A DNA stretch of 33,010 bases from Thermophagus sp052400625 (GTDB lineage: Bacteria; Bacteroidota; Bacteroidia; Bacteroidales; Marinilabiliaceae). The translations under genes were made by a program, and so were the position numbers. The notes below the pieces were generated by a model that saw only the letters and a program-made list of their open reading frames with translations, searched no databases and was not told where the DNA came from. The DNA lies in NCBI GenBank assembly GCA_052400625.1, contig JBQTGH010000022.1. One strand, given 5' to 3'. Below, piece by piece: positions 25,294 to 32,629 of this stretch (its first letter is position 1; each line of letters opens with the position of its first letter).

Positions 25294-25911
25294 TCAATCA
25301 ATGGCTTTTTCCTCTTTGAAATACTGCTTTTGGAAAACAAAGATTGAAATGATCCCCAGCGTTATGGATGAGTCTGCAATATTAAAAACCGGCCTGAAAA
25401 ATATGAATTCCTGACCACCCAATACCGGAAACCATTCCGGATAATGTCCGGTAATAAGAGGAAAATAGAACATATCCACCACCCTGCCATGAAGAAACGG
25501 CGCATACCCGCCACCATCCGGGAATAAGGCAGCAATCTGAGAGTAGCTGTGACTAAATATCATTCCGTAAAACATACTGTCAATGATGTTACCCAGCGCA
25601 CCGGCCAGCACCATGCTAACACTTATAATCAATCCCTTTGGGGCTCCTTTGCAGGAAAGTTTATACAAATACCATCCGATACCGGTGACAGCCACAATAC
25701 GAAAAACACTTAAAAAGATTTTTCCCCAGTCGCCTCCCAGTTCCATACCAAAGGCCATTCCGTTGTTCTCAACAAAATGAATATAGAACCAGTTGCCTAT
25801 CACAGAAAACTCTTCCCCCAACATCATATTGGTTTTCACCCATATTTTAAGCGACTGATCAATAATTAAAATAGCAATAATGATGAATATCGGTGTTTTT
25901 AGCTTTCCCAT
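25294..25911 (-). CDS. lspA: Lipoprotein signal peptidase (signal peptidase II)
   Basis: A 205-residue inner-membrane aspartyl protease that removes the signal peptide of prolipoproteins after lipidation. Four membrane segments are visible. Conserved points are Asp19 (IIDQSLKIWVK), VENNGMAFG (47-55), the first catalytic Asp111 in GALGNIIDSMFYG and the second, Asp180, in FNIADSSITLG. It is longer than the E. coli enzyme because of an insertion at about residues 117-170 (SHSYSQ to the stretch before FRPVFNIAD), which I associate with Bacteroidota versions. It is downstream of ileS and the TraR-like gene on the same strand, the usual Bacteroidota order, but separated from the latter by 215 bases with hairpins. 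Confidence 0.95.
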   Translation of the reverse strand: MGKLKTPIFIIIAILIIDQSLKIWVKTNMMLGEEFSVIGNWFYIHFVENNGMAFGMELGGDWGKIFLSVFRIVAVTGIGWYLYKLSCKGAPKGLIISVSMVLAGALGNIIDSMFYGMIFSHSYSQIAALFPDGGGYAPFLHGRVVDMFYFPLITGHYPEWFPVLGGQEFIFFRPVFNIADSSITLGIISIFVFQKQYFKEEKAID

Positions 25912-25928
25912 TCCACTGGCATTAAAAA

Positions 25929-25973
25929 GTTAGATATTTAGATGTTAGATTGTCAGAAATAAGATATTAGAAA
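25929..25973. repeat. TTAGAT-type degenerate repeat
   Basis: The words GTTAGATATTTAGATGTTAGAT and, further on, AGATATTAG follow each other here just upstream of lspA. They are similar in style to the TTAG repeats near nadC and at 3293-3335. The repeat is imperfect. Confidence 0.4.
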
Positions 25974-25980
25974 ATAAATT

Positions 25981-26020
25981 CGGGCAGGTAATCATCCTCT
26001 CCGGATGACAACATTGCCCG
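25981..26020. other. Nested hairpin between the TraR-like gene and lspA
   Basis: The outer arms CGGGCA (25981-25986) and TGCCCG (26015-26020) and the inner arms TCATCC (25992-25997) and GGATGA (26003-26008) can form one long imperfect stem-loop. Read on the minus strand it is followed by AATTTATTTTC, a weak T-rich tail, so it may be a terminator after the TraR-like gene or a processing site before lspA. Further inverted repeats follow: CCGGGA-N14-TCCCGG (26044-26069) and a perfect 14-bp palindrome (26070-26083). Confidence 0.45.
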
Positions 26021-26126
26021 GCCCATCTGATTCAGAAAATATTCCGGGAAGACACACCGATCCTCCCGGGTAAAAATTTTTACGTTTTTATCTGTTATGT
26101 CACCCGAGATGTAAAGCACAAGTTCC

Positions 26127-26504
26127 CTATTTCTGGGCTTTTTTAGCTTCGATACTCAGAGTGGCATGCGGAACGGCCCGAAGCCGCTCTTTGGCAATCA
26201 GCTTTCCGGTTTCGCGACAAATACCATAAGTCTTGTTCTCGATTCGAACCAGAGCGGCCTGAAGGTGCTGAATGAATTTTTGCTGGCGTTGTGCCAGTTT
26301 CCCGGCTTCCTCCTTCGAAAGCACAGAGGCTCCCTCTTCCAACACTTTAAAGGTGGGAGAGGTATCCTGAGTGTCATTTCCATCTCCCATGGTTATTGTA
26401 TTTCTAAGCAATTCGTAATCACGTTTTGCTTTATCGAGCTTGGCAAGAATCAGTTCCTTAAATTCCTGCAGCTCTTCATCTGAGTAACGGGTTTTTTCTG
26501 CCAT
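26127..26504 (-). CDS. TraR/DksA family protein with degenerate zinc finger
   Basis: A 125-residue small cytoplasmic protein: an N-terminal coiled coil (about 6-90; charged helix EELQEFKELILAKLDKAKRD, then the loop TITMGDGNDTQDT with acidic residues, then a second helix) and a C-terminal zinc-finger-like region YGICRETGKLIAKERLRAVPHAT. DksA proteins bind the RNA polymerase secondary channel and change promoter responses. Here only one of the four finger cysteines remains; the CRxTGKLI...RLxxVPHAT form is, as far as I recall, usual in Bacteroidota. The open frame begins at a non-ATG codon 16 codons earlier; the ATG at 26504 (MAEKTRYSDEEL) is preferred. It follows ileS by 28 bases, so it is co-transcribed with it. 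Confidence 0.88.
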   Translation of the reverse strand: MAEKTRYSDEELQEFKELILAKLDKAKRDYELLRNTITMGDGNDTQDTSPTFKVLEEGASVLSKEEAGKLAQRQQKFIQHLQAALVRIENKTYGICRETGKLIAKERLRAVPHATLSIEAKKAQK

Positions 26505-26532
26505 AATGACAAAATTTATAATTAATACAAGG

Positions 26533-29500
26533 TTAAACCTTACTAATTTCAAGCAATGTATTCAATTTATCGTCAATTTCCACCGAATGAGCATTGCTGC
26601 TTTTACAGGCATCAACCAGATTAATCTCAAGGGCCAATGTTTGGGTCGAGATATAGGTTTTATGATTGTTTACAGCTGAATCAATTTCCCCATTTTTGCG
26701 GATATTAATTCTGATTTTATCGGTCACCTCAAAACCACTCTCTTTACGAAGGTTCTGAATACGATTGATCAATTCACGAGCAATACCTTCTTCCTTCAAT
26801 TGCGGCGTCACTGTCACATCCAGAGCGACGGTAATCTTTCCCTCATTGGCTACCAGCATGCCCGGAATATCTTCGCTGATAATATCAGCATCTTCCCGTT
26901 GCAGTTCCACTTTCTGACTGTCCACCTCCAACTCAAATCGACCATCCGCCTCAAACCGCGCGATCTCTTCCTGAGTCATCTCTCCGAAAGCTTTACTGAT
27001 GCCCTTCATCATTTTACCGTATCGGGGACCTAAGGTTTTAAAATTGGGTTTAATTTTTTTCACCAGGACACCTGTCACGTCTTTAAGGTATTCAATTTCT
27101 TTAATATTCACCTCGGTCATGATCAAATCTTTAACGGCATCAATCTGTTTTTCGAAATGATCATCAAAGACCGGAACCATAATCTTCTGTAGTGGCTGAC
27201 GCACCTTTATATTCACTTTGCGACGCAGAGCCAGAACCATGGATGAGATCTGCTGAGCATAACTCATCCGCTCTTCCAGGGAACGATCAATGCAACTTTC
27301 GTCCGCAACAGGGAATTGTGACAGATGAACCGACACCACCTTATGCCGTCCCGACATTTTGTTCAAATCGCCAAAGAGTCGGTCCATATAAAAGGGAGCG
27401 ATGGGAGCAGCGAGCATGGCCACCGTTTCCAGTGCTTCGTACAATGTCTGATAAGCAGCCAGTTTATCGCGATCAAATGCGCCTCCCCAAAAACGTTTCC
27501 GGTTCAGTCGCACATACCAATTACTGAGATTTTCCGTCACAAACTCCTGAATGGCTCGCCCTGCACGCGTAGGCTCAAAGTTGTTAAGTGCATCATTCAC
27601 CTCTTTTTTCAGCGAATTCAGCAATGAAATGATCCAACGATCAATCTCCGGACGCTCGGCAACCGGCACTTCTTCTTCAGTTCCCGTGAAACCATCTATA
27701 TTGGCATAGAGGGAAAAGAATGAGTAGGTATTATAAAGGGTTCCGAAGAATTTGCGCTTCACTTCATCAATACCCGCCACATCAAACTTAAGATTGTCCC
27801 ATGGCTGAGCATTGGTAATCATATACCACCGCAAAGGATCGGAACCAAACTGTTCAATCACCTGGAAAGGATCAACGGCATTGCCCAGTCGTTTAGACAT
27901 CTTATTGCCGTTCTTATCAAGAACCAATCCGTTTGAAATAATATTTTTAAATGCTACGCTATCGAACAGCATAGTCGCCAAGGCATGCAAGGTAAAGAAC
28001 CATCCCCGGGTCTGATCGACCCCTTCGGCGATAAAGTCGGCAGGAAAAGGAATGCCATTATTCTTATCCCCATTATTTTCGCCTGCGCCACTCTCGAAAG
28101 GATAATGCATCTGCGCATAAGGCATGGCGCCGGAGTCAAACCACACATCAATCAGGTCGGTTTCGCGGTACATTGGTTTTCCCTCATCCGAAACCAAAAT
28201 AACATCATCCACATAAGGTCTGTGAAGATCTATTTTACTGTAATTTTCTTCGCTAAAATCACCGGGCCGGAAGCCTTCGAAGGGATTTTTGTCCATCAGA
28301 CCTGCTTTGACCGATCGATCGATTTCGCTGACCAACTCTTCTACCGAACCAATACACTTTTCTTCTTTACCGTCTTCTGTTCGCCAAATAGGTAAAGGCG
28401 TTCCCCAGAACCGCGACCGGCTAAGGTTCCAGTCAACCAGGTTTTCGAGCCATTTACCAAAACGTCCGGTTCCGGTAGCCTGAGGTTTCCAGTTGATGGT
28501 ATTGTTTAATTCGATCATACGATCCCGCACTGCGGTGGTCCGTATAAACCAACTGTCGAGCGGATAATAGAGCACAGGTTTATCGGTACGCCAGCAATGA
28601 GGATAGCTGTGTACGTACTTTTCAACTTTAAAGGCTTTATTTTCCTTCTTAAGCATGACCGACAGATCCACATCGAGCGAGGGATCTTCTTCTGTCAGCT
28701 CATCATCGTAGGCATTTTTGACGTATCGTCCGGAATATTCACTGTATGAATCCAAATCAACATTTGTTTTAACAAACTGAGGATCCAGATCTTTTATCAG
28801 GAAAAATTTACCGGTACGGTCCACCATCGGTTGCATCTTTCCGTCCTTATCTTTCAGCAATAAAGGAGCAATACCCGATTCTTTAGCCACTCTGTTATCG
28901 TCTGCCCCAAAGGTTGGAGCAATATGCACAATGCCGGTACCATCTTCCGTGGTAACAAAATCGCCGGCAATGACGCGGAAAGCATCACCGTCGGGTTTAA
29001 CCCAAGGTACCAATTGCTCATAACGCAGACCGACCAATTGAGCCCCGTCAAACTCGTCCAACACCTTAAAAGGGATCTTCTTATCACCCGGTTGATAGTC
29101 TTCAATGGCCAATTCGGCATTTTTCATATCAAACCAAGAAGCCAATAAATCTTTTGCCAACACCACGACCATTGGCTTTCCGGTATATTGATTAAAGGTC
29201 CGAACCTTCACATATCGAATGGAAGGGCCAACAGCCAGGGCCGTATTGGACGGAAGGGTCCACGGAGTTGTGGTCCATGCCAGGAAAAACACCTCGGCAT
29301 CACTGTTTTGAAAAAGAAAGGCAGAATCCTCGTTTTCCACCACCTTAAACTGCCCGGTACAAGTAGTATCTTTCACATCCCGGTAACATCCCGGCTGGTT
29401 CAATTCATGCGTTGAGAGGCCTGTTCCGGCAGCAGGGGAAAAGGGTTGTATGGTATAGCCTTTATAAAGCAACCCTTTCTTATAGAGCTCCTTAAGCATC

Positions 29501-29988
29501 CACCACAGCGTCTCAATATATTTGGTATCATAGGTAATATATGGATGCTCCATATCGACCCAATACCCCATTTTGTGGGTAAGATCTTCCCACATATCGG
29601 TATATTTCATTACGTCTTTCCGACAAGCGGCATTGTATTCTGCCACGGAAATCGATTTCCCGATATCTTCTTTAGTAATCCCCAAGGCTTTTTCCACGCC
29701 TAACTCTACCGGAAGACCATGCGTATCCCATCCTGCTTTCCGGTTGACAAAATATCCTTTCTGGGTTTTATACCGACAAATAATATCCTTAATGGTACGG
29801 GCCATGACATGGTGAATACCAGGCATCCCGTTGGCCGAGGGAGGTCCTTCATAAAAAATAAACGACGGACAGCCTTCACGGCTGGTAAGACTTTCTTCAA
29901 ATGTGTTATTTTCTTCCCACTCTTTAAGGACCTCTTTATTGACGTTTGCGAGGTCCAATCCTTTGTACTCAGGAAATTTATTGTTCAT
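26533..29988 (-). CDS. ileS: Isoleucyl-tRNA synthetase, eukaryote-like (type 2)
   Basis: A 1151-residue class I aminoacyl-tRNA synthetase that charges tRNA-Ile. The HIGH-equivalent segment is GPPSANGMPGIHHVMART (48-64), followed by CRYKTQKGYFVNRKAGWDTHGLPVE. The editing domain lies at about 200-420. Then come DWNLSRSRFWGTPLPIW and WFDSGAMPYAQ, and the signature loop KMSKR is at 696-700. The anticodon-binding part holds NRKRFWGG and a long C-terminal extension. The HH form of the HIGH motif, KMSKR and the large size point to the eukaryote-like IleRS2 group, often poorly sensitive to mupirocin; that trait is inferred, not shown. Its promoter is at 30024-30055. It heads an operon with the TraR-like gene and possibly lspA. 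Confidence 0.96.
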   Translation of the reverse strand: MNNKFPEYKGLDLANVNKEVLKEWEENNTFEESLTSREGCPSFIFYEGPPSANGMPGIHHVMARTIKDIICRYKTQKGYFVNRKAGWDTHGLPVELGVEKALGITKEDIGKSISVAEYNAACRKDVMKYTDMWEDLTHKMGYWVDMEHPYITYDTKYIETLWWMLKELYKKGLLYKGYTIQPFSPAAGTGLSTHELNQPGCYRDVKDTTCTGQFKVVENEDSAFLFQNSDAEVFFLAWTTTPWTLPSNTALAVGPSIRYVKVRTFNQYTGKPMVVVLAKDLLASWFDMKNAELAIEDYQPGDKKIPFKVLDEFDGAQLVGLRYEQLVPWVKPDGDAFRVIAGDFVTTEDGTGIVHIAPTFGADDNRVAKESGIAPLLLKDKDGKMQPMVDRTGKFFLIKDLDPQFVKTNVDLDSYSEYSGRYVKNAYDDELTEEDPSLDVDLSVMLKKENKAFKVEKYVHSYPHCWRTDKPVLYYPLDSWFIRTTAVRDRMIELNNTINWKPQATGTGRFGKWLENLVDWNLSRSRFWGTPLPIWRTEDGKEEKCIGSVEELVSEIDRSVKAGLMDKNPFEGFRPGDFSEENYSKIDLHRPYVDDVILVSDEGKPMYRETDLIDVWFDSGAMPYAQMHYPFESGAGENNGDKNNGIPFPADFIAEGVDQTRGWFFTLHALATMLFDSVAFKNIISNGLVLDKNGNKMSKRLGNAVDPFQVIEQFGSDPLRWYMITNAQPWDNLKFDVAGIDEVKRKFFGTLYNTYSFFSLYANIDGFTGTEEEVPVAERPEIDRWIISLLNSLKKEVNDALNNFEPTRAGRAIQEFVTENLSNWYVRLNRKRFWGGAFDRDKLAAYQTLYEALETVAMLAAPIAPFYMDRLFGDLNKMSGRHKVVSVHLSQFPVADESCIDRSLEERMSYAQQISSMVLALRRKVNIKVRQPLQKIMVPVFDDHFEKQIDAVKDLIMTEVNIKEIEYLKDVTGVLVKKIKPNFKTLGPRYGKMMKGISKAFGEMTQEEIARFEADGRFELEVDSQKVELQREDADIISEDIPGMLVANEGKITVALDVTVTPQLKEEGIARELINRIQNLRKESGFEVTDKIRINIRKNGEIDSAVNNHKTYISTQTLALEINLVDACKSSNAHSVEIDDKLNTLLEISKV

Positions 29989-30023
29989 CTATGTATTATT
30001 TTACCTCCATTTTTAAAAGGATA

Positions 30024-30055
30024 CAAATATATCGTTTGACTGAAACAAAAGCAAA
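30024..30055 (-). promoter_or_regulatory. Bacteroidota-type promoter of ileS
   Basis: On the minus strand TTTG (complement of 30052-30055) is followed after 20 bases by TATATTTG (complement of 30024-30031), matching -33/-7 consensus and spacing. The leader to the ATG at 29988 would be about 30 bases. A GGAGG occurs in it but 15 bases from the ATG, too far to act as a standard ribosome site. Confidence 0.7.
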
Positions 30056-30072
30056 TAGAAATGAGGGAAACC

Positions 30073-30110
30073 AAAAACGCCGGATAGAAGAACGAATCTT
30101 CCATCCGGCG
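30073..30110 (-). terminator. Rho-independent terminator of the purine permease gene
   Basis: On the minus strand a perfect 8-bp GC-rich stem CGCCGGAT / ATCCGGCG (arms 30103-30110 and 30078-30085) encloses a further GAAGA/TCTTC pairing and is followed directly by TTTTT (complement of 30073-30077). It lies 30 bases after the stop codon of the permease and just upstream of the ileS promoter, so it insulates the two operons. Confidence 0.88.
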
Positions 30111-30140
30111 TGATGTCAGAAAAACTATCCTATATCTTAT

Positions 30141-31433
30141 TTAAAAGAAAAATTTCAGAATAAAAAGTATCGCTAAAAGATACATAACCCATGACACCTC
30201 TTTGGTTCTTCCCGACAATAATTTCAATGCCACATACGACAACATTCCGAAAACAATTCCTTCAGCAATGCTATAGGCCAATGGCATCATAATAATAGTC
30301 AGAAATACAGGGATAGACTCGGTGTAATCGTCAAAATTGATTTTAAGAATTGGCGACATCATGAATGAACCGACCATAATAAGCGCCGGAGCAGTAGCAG
30401 CTGCTGGGACCATTAAAAATAATGGCGACAAGAACAAGGCCAGCAAAAACATCCCGGCAGTGGTAAGAGCAGTTAGGCCGGTGCGACCTCCTTCGGCAAC
30501 CCCGGAAGCACTCTCTACATAAGTAGTAACGGTAGAAGTTCCCAACATAGCTCCGACGGTGGTACCAACGGCATCGGCAAACAGCGCTTGTTTGGCCCGT
30601 GGCAGAGTTCCGTCTTCTCGGATCATGTCCGCTTTGGAAGCCACACCAATCAATGTTCCCACCGTATCAAACATATCTACAAAGAGGAAGGTGAACAAAA
30701 CAATCACCATATCCACCGTAAATATGCTGGAAAAATCAAATTTAAAAGCGATAGGTTCAACAGATGGAGGAAGTGTCAGCCATGAACCTTCGGGCAAGTG
30801 AGTAACACCTAAGGGAATTCCGGCAATGGTGGCGGCAAAGATCCCGATCAACAGTGCGCCACGCACTTTCAACGCCAGCAAAACGCCTATCACAACCAAT
30901 CCAAATAAGGTAATCCATACCGTATGAGAACTCATATCCCCCAATGTCACCAAAGTGGCATCGCTGTTCGCTATCAATCCGGTATTTTGCATACCAATAA
31001 AGGCAATAAACAAACCGATCCCTGCCGAAATAGCATGTTTCAGATTCATGGGGATGGCATTAACAATTACTTCACGGATATTAAATGCTGTAAGAAGTAA
31101 AAATATAATCCCTTCTATCAGTACGGCCGTCAAAGCAAATTGCCAGCTGTAGCCCATGCCCAACACAACGGTGAAGGCAAAGAAAGCATTCAGCCCCATA
31201 CCCGGCGCCAACGCAAATGGTAACCGCGCCCACAGAGCCATGACGAGTGTACCAACAATGGCAGAAAGCGTGGTAGCTGAGAAAACAGCACTTTTATCCA
31301 TCCCGGTAGCAGATAAGATATCAGGATTCACAGCCAAGATATAGGCCATGGTCATAAACGTTGTGATACCCGCAATCACCTCGGTACGGACACTGGTATT
31401 ATTCCCTTTGAGATTAAAAAACTTTTCTAACAT
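30141..31433 (-). CDS. NCS2-family purine permease (AzgA/PbuG/GhxP-like)
   Basis: A 430-residue inner-membrane proton symporter of the AzgA branch of the NCS2 family, which takes up hypoxanthine, guanine or adenine. Family features are the N-terminal RTEVIAGITTFMTMAYILAVNP, APGMGLNAFFAF (about 76-87), GIGLFIAFIGMQN, the strongly conserved FVDMFDTVGTLIGVA (about 251-265) and GTSTVTTYVESASGVAEGGRTGLTAL (about 297-322), where substrate-contacting residues lie. About 12-14 membrane segments are visible. Which purine is carried cannot be read by eye. It starts 16 bases after the DUF5020 gene, so the two form one operon, and a strong terminator follows. Confidence 0.92.
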   Translation of the reverse strand: MLEKFFNLKGNNTSVRTEVIAGITTFMTMAYILAVNPDILSATGMDKSAVFSATTLSAIVGTLVMALWARLPFALAPGMGLNAFFAFTVVLGMGYSWQFALTAVLIEGIIFLLLTAFNIREVIVNAIPMNLKHAISAGIGLFIAFIGMQNTGLIANSDATLVTLGDMSSHTVWITLFGLVVIGVLLALKVRGALLIGIFAATIAGIPLGVTHLPEGSWLTLPPSVEPIAFKFDFSSIFTVDMVIVLFTFLFVDMFDTVGTLIGVASKADMIREDGTLPRAKQALFADAVGTTVGAMLGTSTVTTYVESASGVAEGGRTGLTALTTAGMFLLALFLSPLFLMVPAAATAPALIMVGSFMMSPILKINFDDYTESIPVFLTIIMMPLAYSIAEGIVFGMLSYVALKLLSGRTKEVSWVMYLLAILFILKFFF

Positions 31434-31449
31434 GATAGTATCATTTTAA

Positions 31450-32145
31450 TTAAAATGTCCATTTAACCGCCAGAGTTGGATTAACTTGAAAACCATCTTC
31501 AACAAAATTACTACTCAACTCGATTTCTCCACCAAAAGAAAAATTCTCATTAACATTATACCAAAGTTGGGGCTCACTTAAAAATACAAATTCTTTATCC
31601 CCAAAATAAGTATCTTGTCTCCAAAAATCAGCGAATCCAAGGAATGACAATTTCCCGCTCATTAGTTGCAGCCCCCATACAGCTGTAAGCTGGAAACCAA
31701 GAAGATTATCGGTTGTAAAATCATCATTTATTTTACCATCTTTAATTCGCTTTAAATTGGCTTGTATAGTCAATATTTTTGAAAAATCAGCACTATTAAA
31801 TGTATATTGACCTCCAATTAACCATGCATTATTTATAGGCCCAAAATAAGCACCCCCATTATTAAATTCTATGCGAGGTTCAAATTTTTGATTTTCACTC
31901 CACTTAAAACTACGTGCTATTTCCCAGTACCCTAAAGAAATACCGTTCTCTACATTTCTGGAATCAGAGCTGTAATCAAAATCAACAAAAAAGAAGGTGC
32001 TACCATATTTGTCGGGTTTAAACATCTCCAAGGTAGTAGTCACCATTTTTCGTTCATCTCCAAAGTCGTAATGAACCTGAAGATTCTGAGCAAAAGTGCT
32101 AAGGGTAAAAAGGCTAAAAGCAAGAATGGTAAAAACTTTTTTCAT
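31450..32145 (-). CDS. DUF5020 outer-membrane protein, candidate nucleoside/purine channel
   Basis: A 231-residue protein with an 18-20 residue signal peptide (MKKVFTILAFSLFTLSTFAQ) and a body of alternating amphipathic strands rich in aromatic residues, ending KWTF with a terminal Phe, the hallmark of an outer-membrane beta-barrel. It fits the DUF5020 family, which I recall as related to the Tsx nucleoside channel; FVDFDYSSDSRNVENGISLGYWEIARSF resembles the Tsx-type N-terminal strands. Pairing with an NCS2 purine permease 16 bases downstream supports a channel for nucleosides or purines across the outer membrane. Family naming is from memory and the function is inferred. A -7 box is at 32174-32181. 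Confidence 0.8.
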   Translation of the reverse strand: MKKVFTILAFSLFTLSTFAQNLQVHYDFGDERKMVTTTLEMFKPDKYGSTFFFVDFDYSSDSRNVENGISLGYWEIARSFKWSENQKFEPRIEFNNGGAYFGPINNAWLIGGQYTFNSADFSKILTIQANLKRIKDGKINDDFTTDNLLGFQLTAVWGLQLMSGKLSFLGFADFWRQDTYFGDKEFVFLSEPQLWYNVNENFSFGGEIELSSNFVEDGFQVNPTLAVKWTF

Positions 32146-32173
32146 TTTTTTGAAGGTTTAAAATTTAAAGCGC

Positions 32174-32181
32174 CAAAAGTA
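32174..32181 (-). promoter_or_regulatory. -7 box of the DUF5020-permease operon
   Basis: The complement reads TACTTTTG, matching TAnnTTTG and identical to the -7 box at 3206-3213. No TTTG lies at the usual 19-21 bases upstream; only a TTG at 12 bases. The leader would be about 25 bases. Confidence 0.45.
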
Positions 32182-32517
32182 GAGAAAATTATTCAATTTT
32201 ATATCCCTTTTTTTGCAGATTATAATTATATATACCAGAAGGTTTTCAAAACTATCAGAAGCAAACAAAAGTTTTATATTTATCCTAACAGCAAGTCTCT
32301 ACTATCAATCCACTTTTTCTTCCTTCCGCCTTCCAAAAAAACCGGAGGCTCAATTATAGGCCCGAAGACGATTAGACCGGCCATAAAGTTCAATAAGATT
32401 GAGGTGCTAATTTACTTATGTGCTAAGAATGAAATATAAGAAAGCGGAAGTCAGAAATAATTATTGATATAAATAGATATAAGTTGAAATAGATAGAAAT
32501 AATATAGATATAAATAG

Positions 32518-32581
32518 CCTGGTGGCCTATCAACCTATCGGCCTATCAACCTAATAGCCTATTGGCCTATCAACCTATCCT
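32518..32581. repeat. 8-bp tandem repeat array, second copy, 8 units
   Basis: Eight octamers in strict register: CCTGGTGG, CCTATCAA, CCTATCGG, CCTATCAA, CCTAATAG, CCTATTGG, CCTATCAA and a final CCTATCCT. Unit and orientation are the same as in the array at 2518-2626, about 30 kb away. The units at the edges are the most degenerate. It is intergenic and runs into a GC-rich double hairpin. Confidence 0.88.
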
Positions 32582-32600
32582 GCTCCCTCCCTCACCCCCG

Positions 32601-32629
32601 GCCCCCTGAAGGGGCTGTGCCGGCGCACA
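32601..32629. other. Two adjacent GC-rich hairpins after the octamer array
   Basis: GCCCC-CTGAA-GGGGC (32601-32615) is followed directly by TGTGC-CGGC-GCACA (32616-32629). Both stems are perfect. The sequence is far richer in G and C than its surroundings, and neither hairpin is followed by a T run on either strand, so a simple terminator is unlikely. It may be part of a dispersed intergenic element with the array. Confidence 0.5.

Noticed and set aside
29996..30010. Four-residue mini-ORF (MEVK) in the ileS leader, with thought of attenuation or a T-box
   Set aside because: It contains no Ile codon, has no structured leader, and T-boxes are not expected in Bacteroidota; most likely chance.
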